A stretch of DNA of 64,000 bases from NCBI RefSeq assembly GCF_016899755.1, contig NZ_JACJJC010000012.1, positions 1 to 64,000 on the forward strand, given 5' to 3'. A program made the translations under genes and the position numbers. Numbering within the stretch: the first letter of the stretch is position 1; every line of letters begins with the position of its first letter. This DNA is from Sutterella massiliensis (GTDB lineage: Bacteria; Pseudomonadota; Gammaproteobacteria; Burkholderiales; Burkholderiaceae_F). Positions 17,420 through 26,048 of this stretch are shown here, piece after piece. Below the pieces are notes generated by a model. The model was not told the origin of the DNA and ran no database searches. It saw only the letters and a list, made by a program, of their open reading frames with translations.

Positions 17420-18523
17420 TTAAGAGGCCGGGAGTCCGATCGCCGCTTGCTGCATCGACTGACGAATCCAAAGCGCGAAGAAAGGATCTTCGAGAACAAA
17501 TTCCTCATCGCGCACGATGACCCCATCTTTTTTCATTCGGGCAACCGCTGCATAGACCGTACTTGACGGGAAATCGCGAATACTCTGAAGTTTGCCGCCT
17601 TGGGACAAAACAGCCAGTATGTGGCGGTTGGTTCGATTCTGCTTCGACCACAAAATCATGTAAGCGGCTGAAAGACCGCGAATAATCTCTTCCGCTGCCC
17701 GTTGAACGGTGGCTTGCTCGGCGTTTCGTTCGCAAAGGTCCCAGAAAACGGATGCCAGCTGTTGGGTGTAAAACGGATGACACTTCGTGAGCTCAAGGAT
17801 CGTACGAGCCTCATTGTCGGATTTGTCGCCGCGAATCGCCTTCAATCGATCGACCAGAAAGCGCTGGAAGTCATCGTACGGGATGCGCCTAAGCCGCATC
17901 AGCGCGCCGAAGTGGAAAAACGGCGATTTGATGTCCTCGAAAATGGCCGTCATCATGCTTTCTTCACTGCCCAAGAAAAGGTAGTTGATATTTTTGTGAA
18001 GCTGCATGATGCCGCGAAGAAGCTTGTCGGTTCCGGCTTCGAGATTCACGATCTCTTGGAATTCGTCCAAAACAACAATCAGGCGGTTTTGCGGATCACT
18101 TTTTTCATCCATCAAATTGAGAACATCTTCAAGCGCAACTGTGCCCTTGACAGAAGTGTCGAAGGAAACCTCCATCCCGTTTGTTTCAATGTTGTACGTG
18201 AAGGTTGGCTTTGCACGGAATCTTTTGAGGGATTCCTTAAAGCGTTCCCAAGGATGGACAGAAAGAAAGGACTTGAGAAGCAGCTCGGCAAGCGCGGACG
18301 CTGAGACGGCCATCTGGACGTTGACGAAAACAGCCGGACGTCCAGATTCGAGAATGGCTTTGCGCACCAGACTTGTTTTTCCGTAGCGCCGCGGGCTGAT
18401 CAGAACAAGATGGTTGTGGCCGGCCAGCATTTGTCGAACCTTGGGCAATTCCTCCGTCCGATCGGTAAAAAACTCTCCGTCAACGTCGGTGCCAAACTTG
18501 AACGGATTGAATGGATCGGTCAT
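17420..18523 (-). CDS. AAA-type ATPase with C-terminal winged helix
   Basis: A 367-residue P-loop protein: Walker A in SPRRYGKTSLVRKA (about 43-56), Walker B in RLIVVLDEFQEI (about 146-157), sensor-like FLGSEESMM, and a C-terminal winged-helix region (SSTVYAAVARMKKDGVIVRDEEF). It resembles the archaeal-type ATPase/STAND group often found next to mobile or defence genes. The coding sequence is less GC-rich than its neighbours and is followed by a porin remnant, which suggests acquisition by transfer. There is no clear ribosome binding site before the ATG. No partner gene is seen; the function is unknown. Confidence 0.78.
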   Translation of the reverse strand: MTDPFNPFKFGTDVDGEFFTDRTEELPKVRQMLAGHNHLVLISPRRYGKTSLVRKAILESGRPAVFVNVQMAVSASALAELLLKSFLSVHPWERFKESLKRFRAKPTFTYNIETNGMEVSFDTSVKGTVALEDVLNLMDEKSDPQNRLIVVLDEFQEIVNLEAGTDKLLRGIMQLHKNINYLFLGSEESMMTAIFEDIKSPFFHFGALMRLRRIPYDDFQRFLVDRLKAIRGDKSDNEARTILELTKCHPFYTQQLASVFWDLCERNAEQATVQRAAEEIIRGLSAAYMILWSKQNRTNRHILAVLSQGGKLQSIRDFPSSTVYAAVARMKKDGVIVRDEEFVLEDPFFALWIRQSMQQAAIGLPAS

Positions 18524-18674
18524 GATCTGATCTGCAACTTTTTACGAGATTTGATGGAATGATCATAACGCAGAACTTCGTTACGAAATTCTGCGAGTAG
18601 CTCGTCTTCTTGTCCGATGACGTCTTCAGCGGACGTTTTCGTCGAGTTCCGCTGCGCACCGATACGGAAGATGC

Positions 18675-18713
18675 AAAAAGGCTTCGCAGCTCGTTTTGAG
18701 AAGCTGCGAAGCC
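18675..18713 (-). terminator. Strong terminator after the porin remnant
   Basis: A perfect 12-bp stem (GGCTTCGCAGCT 18680-18691, AGCTGCGAAGCC 18702-18713) is followed on the minus strand by TTTTT. It lies about 60 bp after the stop of the truncated porin, as expected for the original full-length gene. Confidence 0.85.
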
Positions 18714-18774
18714 TTCGTTTGCTTTGATACTCAAGCGCCAATCGACTGATTGCGCTTAAGCGCTCACCCCGTCA

Positions 18775-18987
18775 TTAGAAGAGGTGAAAGAGACCGAGAC
18801 CAGCTTCAACGGCGCTCGGCTTCACACTCGAAGCACCGTCTTCATTGTCTTCAAAGGAAGCATAGGAGAGTGCACCGTAGACGGACGTGCGCTTGCTCAG
18901 GCCGTACTGATAGCCGGCAGACACGGCCCAGGCGGAGAAGTCACCCTTAAACGCATCGGTACCTTCAGCGTTTAATAGCCAATCCAT
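18775..18987 (-). pseudogene. C-terminal remnant of a Gram-negative porin
   Basis: The last 60 or so residues match the end of trimeric porins: alternating strands such as GDFSAWAVSAGYQYGLSKR and TSVYGALSYASFE, then the outer-membrane sorting end GLGLFHLF with terminal Phe. The remaining 300 residues of a porin and its signal peptide are absent upstream. Compare the intact porin at 48594-49715. The terminator at 18680 is still in place, so this is a deletion remnant, probably tied to the insertion of the neighbouring ATPase gene. Confidence 0.75.
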
Positions 18988-19120
18988 TACGCACCAGGCA
19001 TTTCGATCGCGATAGATTTCGTGCCTGCAGAATCAGCTCGGAAAATGGTCGAACGGTTTGGATGCGGATGTCTCGACGAGTAACGTAAAAGAGTTGATCG
19101 CCTCCAGATCACCCAAGCAA

Positions 19121-19165
19121 AAGTTCAACTTGTTGAACTTCTTGCCTGCGTTGTTGAAGTTCAAC
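19121..19165. repeat. Cluster of GTTGAAC palindromes in the intergenic region
   Basis: AAGTTCAAC (19121-19129) and GTTGAACTT (19132-19140) form a 9-bp inverted repeat with a 2-bp centre. A second palindrome, GTTGAAGTTCAAC, lies at 19153-19165. The cluster sits between the porin remnant and the nrdG terminator, in what was probably the porin promoter region. The rest of 18988-19291 holds no recognisable gene. Confidence 0.5.
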
Positions 19166-19185
19166 GTGCTTGCCGTTCAAGAATG

Positions 19186-19221
19186 AGAAAACGGACGCCC
19201 GAAAGAATCCGAACGTCCGTT
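19186..19221 (-). terminator. Terminator after nrdG
   Basis: An 8-bp stem (AACGGACG 19190-19197 with CGTCCGTT 19214-19221) with a 16-nt loop is followed by TTTTCTC on the minus strand, about 70 bp after the nrdG stop. Confidence 0.65.
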
Positions 19222-19291
19222 GCCTCCATGCCTCCAAACGGCGACCTCAGGCTGCGTACTCAAATACGCAACCGGCGGTCCCGCAGCAAGG

Positions 19292-19810
19292 TCAATGCTC
19301 GACCTGTGCGCGTTCCGCAGCGGCCCGACCCGCGTCCGAGTCATCCACCTTGCCGCAGACGAGCGGAATGATGCGCTGATTGTCGCTGCCGCGCCAGGCG
19401 CCCTGCTTCGTCATCTTGTGCTTTTCGATGAAGGGGCCGTCGACAAGCATGTCGATCAAGGGCAAGAGCGGACTCGAGGCGATTTTCTCAAACGTGCGTC
19501 CCGTCCAAGCCCAGACGGACTTCTCGGGAAAGCGCCCGCGAATCGTCGTCAAAAGCTTCACGAGCGTTTCTTCGTGCTCGGGCTCAAAGGGATCGCCCCC
19601 GAGGAGCGAAAAGCCCGACACCCACTTCGAATCGAGCGCCTTCAGGATCTCTTCGGTCGTCTCGTCGGTAAAGGGCTTACCGGCTTTGAAGTCCCAGCTC
19701 TCCTCGTTAAAGCAGCCGCGGCAGTGCACCGTGCAGCCGGAAACGAAAAGCGAAACGCGCACGCCGGGACCGTTGGCGGTGTCGTATTTGCTCAGACCGA
19801 TGTAGTTCAT
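19292..19810 (-). CDS. nrdG: Anaerobic ribonucleotide reductase activating protein
   Basis: A 172-residue radical SAM activase that installs the glycyl radical on NrdD. The N-terminus has the NrdG pattern (YDTANGPGVRVSLFVSGC) with the 4Fe-4S motif CTVHCRGC (about 26-33) and the glycine-rich LLGGDPFEPEH. Length is normal for the family. It lies 114 bp downstream of nrdD on the same strand and is followed by a terminator, so the two form an operon for making deoxynucleotides without oxygen. Confidence 0.93.
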   Translation of the reverse strand: MNYIGLSKYDTANGPGVRVSLFVSGCTVHCRGCFNEESWDFKAGKPFTDETTEEILKALDSKWVSGFSLLGGDPFEPEHEETLVKLLTTIRGRFPEKSVWAWTGRTFEKIASSPLLPLIDMLVDGPFIEKHKMTKQGAWRGSDNQRIIPLVCGKVDDSDAGRAAAERAQVEH

Positions 19811-19924
19811 GATGAGTCGAAATCGCAGAGAAACTGAGAGAAATCGCGAAAAAATGCCCTTCGAACCCGAAGACTCGAAGGGGCGGCAGCTTTGAGCCGG
19901 GCCCGAGGGCCCGGGGAGCGTCCG

Positions 19925-22087
19925 TTACATGCTCTTGCGGTTGTGAATTTCGGCCATCTTCCCTTCGTTCATGCGGGAGATGCCGTTGACGTTGCTGTAG
20001 CCGAGGTAGCCGCAGACGCGCGAAATCACGGAGATGTCGCGGCTGCCGCAGTGCGGGCACTGCATAAGCACGTTCGTGCTGTGTGCGCCGCACTCGTTGC
20101 AGTAGGCGCTGTCGAAATTCACGCCCTGATAGAAGCCCATTTCCATGCCGCGCTCGACCACGGCCTTCACCGCATCGAGGTTCTCGGGGTTGTCGAGACG
20201 CACGTACTGGATGTGGCCGCCTTCGCAGAGGTGGAAGTCGCGGAATTCGTGATCCTGCTTCTCAAACGGCGTGATCTCCTCGGTCACGTTCACGTGGAAG
20301 GAATTCGTGAAGTACTCGGGGCTGTAGTGCTCGACGTGCTCGAAAACGTTTTCCGTCGCACGCGCGCGGCAGAAGGCGGCATACTGCTTGGCCTGCGTCG
20401 CACAGAGGCTTTCGGCGGGCGTGCCGTAGATGGCGTAAAGCCAGCCGTCTTCCTTCTTGTACTCGTTGATCTTGGCCTGCAGGTGGCGAAGCACTTCGGC
20501 GGAGAAGTCGCCGCCCTCTTCGAGAAGGCGCTTGCCCGTCCAGAGATACGTCGCTTCGTCAAGCGCCGTAATGCCGAAGGAGGCCGTCATGTAGCGAACG
20601 AGGTCGCCCACTTCGTCGTCCGGATCCTTCGTGCCTTCGTAGAAGCCGCCCTGCGTGAAGGCGAGCGGATTCGAGGAGCACTTCTGGTGACGGATGATGT
20701 CGTAGCGCTTCTTGAAGAATTCGCGGATCACTTCGAGGCGTTCGTCGAGAACGGCCCAGAAAGCGGTGCGCCAATTGTTCGGGTGATCGAGCTGCGAGAG
20801 CTTGATGATGAGCGGCAGATTGAGACTCACGGCACCGATGTTGCAGCGGCCGATCGTGATGTACTGGCCCTCTTCGTTCGCCCAGGGCGAGAGATAGGCG
20901 CGGCAGCCCATCGGGCTCGTGATGACGCCGTGCTCGCGGAAGAGCTTCGAAACCGTGCCGTACTCGGAGGAGAGCGAGAGGTAGTCCGGATACATGCATT
21001 CCGAGGACGTGCGAACCGCTTCGTCAAAGAGTTCGGAAGAGAAGCTGTCTTCGGCGATCTGCTTGGCGTCGTAAAGATAAACGAGCTTCGGGAAGACCAC
21101 GGGCTTCTTGTCCGGGCCGTGGCCGTTGCGGCGCACGCGCAGCATCACTTCGTTCGTGCGGGCGAGCCACTTGCGCTCGAGCGGCGCATAGTCCTTCGTG
21201 TTCCACTGACCGAACGTAATCGTCGTGAAGGCGAAGTCGCCGCGCGAGCACGGCACCGTGTTGAGCTTGAGTTCAAGCGACTGGAAGCCCTGCTCGAGCT
21301 CGCGGATGACGTCCTTTTCGGCCTGTTCGATCGAACGAGCCTGATCGAGACCGAGCGAGAGGTACTTCTCCTTCGCGGCTTCGAGGCTCTTCATGACGTA
21401 GGGCAAGAGCACCTTGTCGAGCTCGGCGAGCGTGAAGCCGCCGAACTGCTGCGCGGTCGCCACGAGCGTGATGTCGCCCACGACCTGCAGGGCCGAGAGA
21501 ACAGTCTTCGGTTCCGTGTACTCGACGTTGCTCATCTCGAAGCCGCCGCGCAGGATCGCGCCGATATCGAAGAGGCAGCAGTTGATGCAGCCCAGAATCA
21601 TGTCGCGCAAGTCGTGAATGTAGATGTCGCCGCGCTCGATGAGTTCCTTCTCCTTGCCCGAAAGATAGAACTGCTTGTAGAGGCTCTTCGTAAGGTAGCC
21701 CTTGATGAGCGAGCCCTTCGTCGAGACGAGCGAGCTGTCGAAATTCGCGTTTTCACGGTCGCCCAAGCGCAGCACGTCATCGGCATCCTGGCGCAGCTGC
21801 TCGAAGGTCTTGGCGTAGTTGTTCTTGTAGTAGCGGTACTCGGCGTAGGAGTCGGCCACGTCCTTGTAGCCGAAGCCCGCGAGCGTCGCGATCACGAGCT
21901 CGTGCAGTTCGGCAACGGCCACTTTCTTGCGCGCGGCGAGGCGATCGCGGATGGAATTGGCCATGGCAAACATCGCCTCGTCGGCGATCACCTTGTCGCA
22001 GCGAAACGCCGCCTTCTTGATGGCGTCAACGATCTTCGTCGGGGCGAAGTCTTCAAGCGTGTTGTCTTTCTTGATTACCTTGAACAT
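19925..22087 (-). CDS. nrdD: Anaerobic ribonucleoside-triphosphate reductase
   Basis: A 720-residue class III reductase that reduces NTPs to dNTPs under anaerobic conditions. The start at 22087 gives the usual N-terminal ATP-cone (MFKVIKKDNTLEDFAPTKIV). The catalytic domain follows, with GCINCCLFD and the core segments. The C-terminus holds the zinc site (CNECG and CPHCG) and the glycyl-radical loop SRVCGYLGYSN. The frame extends farther upstream without homology; the ATG chosen has GGAAG near. The activase nrdG follows. A candidate NrdR box lies 370 bp upstream. Confidence 0.95.
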   Translation of the reverse strand: MFKVIKKDNTLEDFAPTKIVDAIKKAAFRCDKVIADEAMFAMANSIRDRLAARKKVAVAELHELVIATLAGFGYKDVADSYAEYRYYKNNYAKTFEQLRQDADDVLRLGDRENANFDSSLVSTKGSLIKGYLTKSLYKQFYLSGKEKELIERGDIYIHDLRDMILGCINCCLFDIGAILRGGFEMSNVEYTEPKTVLSALQVVGDITLVATAQQFGGFTLAELDKVLLPYVMKSLEAAKEKYLSLGLDQARSIEQAEKDVIRELEQGFQSLELKLNTVPCSRGDFAFTTITFGQWNTKDYAPLERKWLARTNEVMLRVRRNGHGPDKKPVVFPKLVYLYDAKQIAEDSFSSELFDEAVRTSSECMYPDYLSLSSEYGTVSKLFREHGVITSPMGCRAYLSPWANEEGQYITIGRCNIGAVSLNLPLIIKLSQLDHPNNWRTAFWAVLDERLEVIREFFKKRYDIIRHQKCSSNPLAFTQGGFYEGTKDPDDEVGDLVRYMTASFGITALDEATYLWTGKRLLEEGGDFSAEVLRHLQAKINEYKKEDGWLYAIYGTPAESLCATQAKQYAAFCRARATENVFEHVEHYSPEYFTNSFHVNVTEEITPFEKQDHEFRDFHLCEGGHIQYVRLDNPENLDAVKAVVERGMEMGFYQGVNFDSAYCNECGAHSTNVLMQCPHCGSRDISVISRVCGYLGYSNVNGISRMNEGKMAEIHNRKSM

Positions 22088-22454
22088 GGCCGGGCTTCCG
22101 TGATTGTTGTTATGAGAAATAAGCGCAAAACGCCCGATCAAGATCTGCGGCGGCCGCAGGGCTTCGATCGAGACAAGGGGCGGCGTTTTGCGCCGCTTCG
22201 CGTCGCCCGGGTCGTGCTCGCCGACAAACGACATCAGAGTGCCGCCGCCGAAAAAGGCCGCCGTACCGCAAGCGAAGGACGTGCAGTGTACTCGTCCGAA
22301 GGCCTTTCGGGGAGGCAGTTTGCGATAGAAATTCTTTATTAAAAGCGCAAGAAAGTCGAAGTCGTTGAGAGGCTTGAAAAAATTTTCCACTAATCTCTTC
22401 GGATTAGCCAAAATATTCTGCCATACATTTAATAGCGGTGCTAGGCAAACGAAA

Positions 22455-22470
22455 ACACAAAATATAGTGC
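22455..22470. promoter_or_regulatory. Candidate NrdR box upstream of nrdD
   Basis: The 16-nt sequence ACACAAAATATAGTGC closely matches the NrdR-box consensus (ACACWATATATWGTGT) used by the ribonucleotide-reductase repressor. A weaker partial copy (ACATTTAATAGCGGTG, 22425-22440) lies 30 bp away, near the spacing of paired NrdR boxes. It is in the 550-bp gap before nrdD; apart from a terminator at 22511-22553 the gap shows no gene. Confidence 0.55.
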
Positions 22471-22510
22471 CGCCGAAGCAAGACACCGCAAGAAGTTGCC
22501 TTTCGCATCA

Positions 22511-22553
22511 AAATAAGGGGAAACCCGCTCTTTCTTGCGAAAAAGCGGGTTTC
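22511..22553 (-). terminator. Terminator after the AraC-type regulator gene
   Basis: A perfect 10-bp stem (GAAACCCGCT 22520-22529, AGCGGGTTTC 22544-22553) is followed by TTATTTTG on the minus strand. It lies 85 bp after the AraC gene. Confidence 0.65.
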
Positions 22554-22637
22554 AAGTGTTTTCGGCCATCGGCCGGAGAGTCCGTCGGATGCGCCTCACG
22601 CGCCGCTGCGGCAGCGCATCAGAAGGCACCGCAGCGG

Positions 22638-23636
22638 TCAGTGTTCGAGCGCTTCGGTCGCCTGCGCCGAGGCGGCATCGGCGCCGTCTCCGGCCTTGAG
22701 GCGGCGAACGTGGCGCTTCGGGGATTCGTTGAAGAGCTTGCCGTAGTCGCGTGAAAACTGCGCGGGACTGCGGTAGCCGACGCGGTAGGCGGCCGTCGCC
22801 GCATCAAGCCCCTCCGTCATCATGAGGCGCTGCGCGGCAGTGAGCCGCAGGCGCTTCTGGTACTGCAGCGGGCTCATTTGCGTCACGGCCTTAAAGTGGC
22901 GGTGGAAGGTCGAGGGCGCCATGTGCACCATGTCGGCAAGCTCGTCGGCGTCAAAGGGCTTCTCGAAGTTTTCGCGCAGCCACGACACGGCGCGCCCGAC
23001 GCGGTTCGAGAGCGTATCCTTCGTGAAGATTTCCCGCAGCATCCGGCCCGCAGGCCCCAAAAGAAGCTGCATGTGGAGCTCGCGGGAAATGAGCGGCGCC
23101 ATGTACTTCGATTCGATCGGATCCTGCGCGCAGTTAAAGAGCCGCTCGAGGTGAAAGAGCACGCTCTCGTCGGGCTTCGGTACCGCAAAGGCGAGACAAT
23201 CGTCCTCGCAGATGCGCGAATCGATTTCGGCGAGCTGCGGCTCAAGCATCACAAGGAGTTCGCTTAAGACCGAGGCATCGAGCCGCATGTGCAGACCGAT
23301 GAAGGGGTCGGCCGCTGAAGCGCGCATCGCGCAATAGGCGCTCGGCACGTCCATGCCGGTGAGAATCATCGCGCCCGCATCGTAGTGAAAGACCTCGTCG
23401 CCGATGACGGACGTTTTGCTCCCCGAGATCACAAAGCCGATCGAGGGTTCGTAAAAGCCGCAGCCCGTGGCGTTTTCTTCCGTTCGCACCGTTACGGCAA
23501 GTCCCGGCACACCGAGCTGCACGACGCCGGGCAGCGGCACGAGCGCAAGAATTCGCTTTCTGAGCGTCTCGATCGTCGAAAGGCCGCGTGCGGAGAGATA
23601 GCGCTTGTACGGGCACAAAGAAACGTGTTCACCCAT
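22638..23636 (-). CDS. AraC family transcriptional regulator (AraC_N type)
   Basis: A 332-residue regulator. The N-terminal half is the AraC_N cupin-like domain (EPSIGFVISGSKTSVIGDEVFHY and MILTGMDVP). The C-terminal 100 residues hold two helix-turn-helix units, HMAPSTFHRHFKAVTQMSPLQYQKRLRL and the YRSPAQFSRDYGKLFN signature. Family members respond to small molecules and often control an adjacent oxidoreductase; here no such gene adjoins. The ATG at 23636 has AAGGAATC upstream. Its targets are unknown. Confidence 0.87.
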   Translation of the reverse strand: MGEHVSLCPYKRYLSARGLSTIETLRKRILALVPLPGVVQLGVPGLAVTVRTEENATGCGFYEPSIGFVISGSKTSVIGDEVFHYDAGAMILTGMDVPSAYCAMRASAADPFIGLHMRLDASVLSELLVMLEPQLAEIDSRICEDDCLAFAVPKPDESVLFHLERLFNCAQDPIESKYMAPLISRELHMQLLLGPAGRMLREIFTKDTLSNRVGRAVSWLRENFEKPFDADELADMVHMAPSTFHRHFKAVTQMSPLQYQKRLRLTAAQRLMMTEGLDAATAAYRVGYRSPAQFSRDYGKLFNESPKRHVRRLKAGDGADAASAQATEALEH

Positions 23637-23893
23637 TTGAATGATTCCTTGAGCGCAAAAGGAGTAGCTGTTCTCTCCGGAAGTTTACCGAAGCGGCGGG
23701 ACGTCGATTTTCGACTTTTTCTCGCATTCTTGCGCTGTTTTGGCATCCAAATACTTCGGCAGTCTTCATTCGCTTTTTCGTTAAATCGAACTTCAAACGC
23801 CGACCTGCGTCCGTTTCGGGCGAACGTTGGGCAAACGTTACCTTCGCTTAGACGAAAGGCCCGCCATCTTGCCCGCAAACGTCGAGAACCGGC

Positions 23894-24862
23894 TCAACCG
23901 AGCCGCGCGGCCGCGTCGCGCAGCATCGCCCAGAAGCGCGGCGCATCGAGTCGCAGCGCCGCATGCGTCGTCGTGCCTTCGGGGGCGGGACGACGCAAAT
24001 CCGTCACCGTCATGCCGCGCGTGTGCGCCCCGGCGAGCTCCACGTGAATCGGTGCGGGATCGGCTTCGACCACCGTCGGATCGATCACGTAGGCAACGGC
24101 GCAGGGGTCGTGCAGGGGCGGCGCGTCAAAGCCGCGGTTCTTGCGGTACTTCTCGCCGAAAGCTTCGAGCACCTCGTAAAGGAATTGCGCCGCCGGCGTA
24201 TTGATCGCCTTGAAGGACGCCCGCACGTCGGGCGTCGCTCTCGCCTGATACGTGAGGTCGAGCCCCACCATGACGAGCTTGCGCCACTTTTCTTCAAAAA
24301 CGATCGCAGCCGCTTCCGGATCGTTTTCAATATTGAATTCGGCAAAGGGGCCGACGTTGCCGATGCGGCAGCCCCCGCCCATGAGAACGACGGTCTTGAC
24401 GCGCTCGACGATCTTGGGCTCAAGACGAACTGCGAGCGCAATGTTCGTGAGCGGCCCCGTCGGCACGAGCGTGACCGTCCCTTCGGGCTCGCGCATGACG
24501 ATGTCGACAATCAGCTGCGCGGCGTGCCGGCTGTCGACCGCCACCTCTTCGCCTTCGCTGGCGAGCGTCGTGCCGTCGAGCCCCGTTTCGCCGTGAATTT
24601 CCGGGCAGACGACGGGCGGATTGATGAGCGGGCGCGTCGCGCCCTTGGCGAGCGGCACATCCGTAAGTCCCGCTAGCGCCATCACGCGGCGCGCGTTGCG
24701 CGTCACCTTTTCGATCGTCTGATTGCCCGCCACGGTCGTCACGGCCAGGATTTCAATGTCGGGGCTGCCCGCAGCGAGAATGAGTGCGGCCGCGTCGTCG
24801 TACCCGGGATCGCAGTCAAGAATGATGCGCGACTTCGCGCAGGCGTTCGTCGTATTGCTCAT
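23894..24862 (-). CDS. Nucleoside hydrolase (inosine/uridine-preferring type)
   Basis: A 322-residue enzyme that splits ribonucleosides into base and ribose. The calcium-binding N-terminal motif reads ILDCDPGYDDAAAL (usual form DTDPGxDDA), followed by AVTTVAGN. The segment VTLVPTGPLTNIALA and the catalytic His near EFNIENDPEAA and PLHDPCAVAY complete the family pattern (RihA/B/C). The ATG has AAAGGAATC upstream. It lies 36 bp downstream of a ribokinase, so ribose released here can be phosphorylated by the operon partner. Confidence 0.92.
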   Translation of the reverse strand: MSNTTNACAKSRIILDCDPGYDDAAALILAAGSPDIEILAVTTVAGNQTIEKVTRNARRVMALAGLTDVPLAKGATRPLINPPVVCPEIHGETGLDGTTLASEGEEVAVDSRHAAQLIVDIVMREPEGTVTLVPTGPLTNIALAVRLEPKIVERVKTVVLMGGGCRIGNVGPFAEFNIENDPEAAAIVFEEKWRKLVMVGLDLTYQARATPDVRASFKAINTPAAQFLYEVLEAFGEKYRKNRGFDAPPLHDPCAVAYVIDPTVVEADPAPIHVELAGAHTRGMTVTDLRRPAPEGTTTHAALRLDAPRFWAMLRDAAARLG

Positions 24863-24898
24863 AGCGATTCCTTTGTCGAATTCGTTGGCTCAAAAATC

Positions 24899-25843
24899 TC
24901 ACGCTTCGTTCGCAGCAAGCGCCCGCTCGACGGCCTCGAGCGTCGGAATCGAGTCGGCGGCGCCGGGCTTTGTGACCGATAGGGCCGCAGCCATGGCCGC
25001 GAGCCGCATGCCCGCCGCAAAAGCCGCTTCGTCTGCGTCGTCCGAAAGCAGCGCGCGAACCGCATAGCCCGCAAACGTATCGCCCGCGCCTGTCGTATCG
25101 ACGGCCTTCACGGGAAAGGCGGGCACGAACCCGGGCGCTTCGCCCGGGCGCACCCAAAGGGCGCCCTTCGAGCCGAGCGTCAGAATGATGACGGTCTTCG
25201 GGAACTTCGCGGCGAGCGCCGCGAGCATCCGTTCGCCCGCGTCGGGACGAGCCCCATCGACCTCGGGATCGAGTCCGAGGATGCCGCAGGCCTCCGTGAC
25301 GTTCAAGCAAAGCGCAAAAAGCCGCTCGAGCGCAAGCGCCGTCACCGAGTCGTCAAACGGCGCGGGATTGAAGATGACGCGCAGGCCCTTTTCGAGAGCC
25401 GCTTCGACGATGTCGGCGACCGCGCTCGTCTCGTTCTGCAGCAGCACCGCGTCCTCTGCTCCGGCTGCCCCGATAATGCCGCGCACGAATTCCGCATCGA
25501 TCGTCGCATTCGTACCCGCGTAATAGAGGATGGCATTTTCGCCTTCGGGCGTTACTTGGATGACGGTATGTCCCGACGGGTGCTCTGGATCGACCGCAAC
25601 ATGCGTCGCATCAACGCCCGCGTCCGAGAGAAGCGTTTTCAAAAAAAGACCGTCGAGCCCGACCGCACCCGCATGCAGAGTCGCGAGCCCCGCCCGCGCG
25701 AGCGCAATGCTCTGGTTGAGCCCTTTGCCGCCCGCATGGATGCTGCGCGCGGTCGCTGCAAGCGTTTCGCCGCCGCGCACGAAATGCGGCGCCGCGTAGA
25801 CATAGTCGATGTTGAGAGAACCGAAATTGATGACTCGGGACAT
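24899..25843 (-). CDS. rbsK: Ribokinase (PfkB family)
   Basis: A 314-residue sugar kinase. It shows the ribokinase signatures NFGSLNIDYVY at the N-terminus, HAGGKGLNQSIALARAG (about 37-53) and the catalytic DTTGAGDTFAGYAV near residue 245. Length fits RbsK. With the nucleoside hydrolase just downstream it would convert nucleosides to base plus ribose-5-phosphate. A PfkB kinase for another sugar cannot be excluded, but context favours ribose. The ribosome binding site is weak. Confidence 0.85.
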   Translation of the reverse strand: MSRVINFGSLNIDYVYAAPHFVRGGETLAATARSIHAGGKGLNQSIALARAGLATLHAGAVGLDGLFLKTLLSDAGVDATHVAVDPEHPSGHTVIQVTPEGENAILYYAGTNATIDAEFVRGIIGAAGAEDAVLLQNETSAVADIVEAALEKGLRVIFNPAPFDDSVTALALERLFALCLNVTEACGILGLDPEVDGARPDAGERMLAALAAKFPKTVIILTLGSKGALWVRPGEAPGFVPAFPVKAVDTTGAGDTFAGYAVRALLSDDADEAAFAAGMRLAAMAAALSVTKPGAADSIPTLEAVERALAANEA

Positions 25844-26048
25844 GTGAAGAAACTAGCAAAACCGTTGCGAAGAAGGCAGACGCGCCGTCGAGGATGCCGT
25901 CGGGCCGCCGTTTTAGGGCGCCTTGCCCAACACCTATCGACGGCATAATACGGCATAGTCGGCAGCAGACAGACGCTGCGGCGCTGTCTGCCGTCCGCCT
26001 TCCCGCGCAGTCTTTTTTCTGCCGCTTTTCCACAAGCGGCGCCGCACC

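Noticed and set aside
18549..18565. FNR-like site near the ATPase gene start
   Set aside because: The half-sites TTGAT and ATCA are not correctly spaced (TTGAT-N4-ATCAA not met).
19892..22342. 816-codon plus-strand frame
   Set aside because: Antisense to nrdD; the nrdD protein has all class III reductase motifs.
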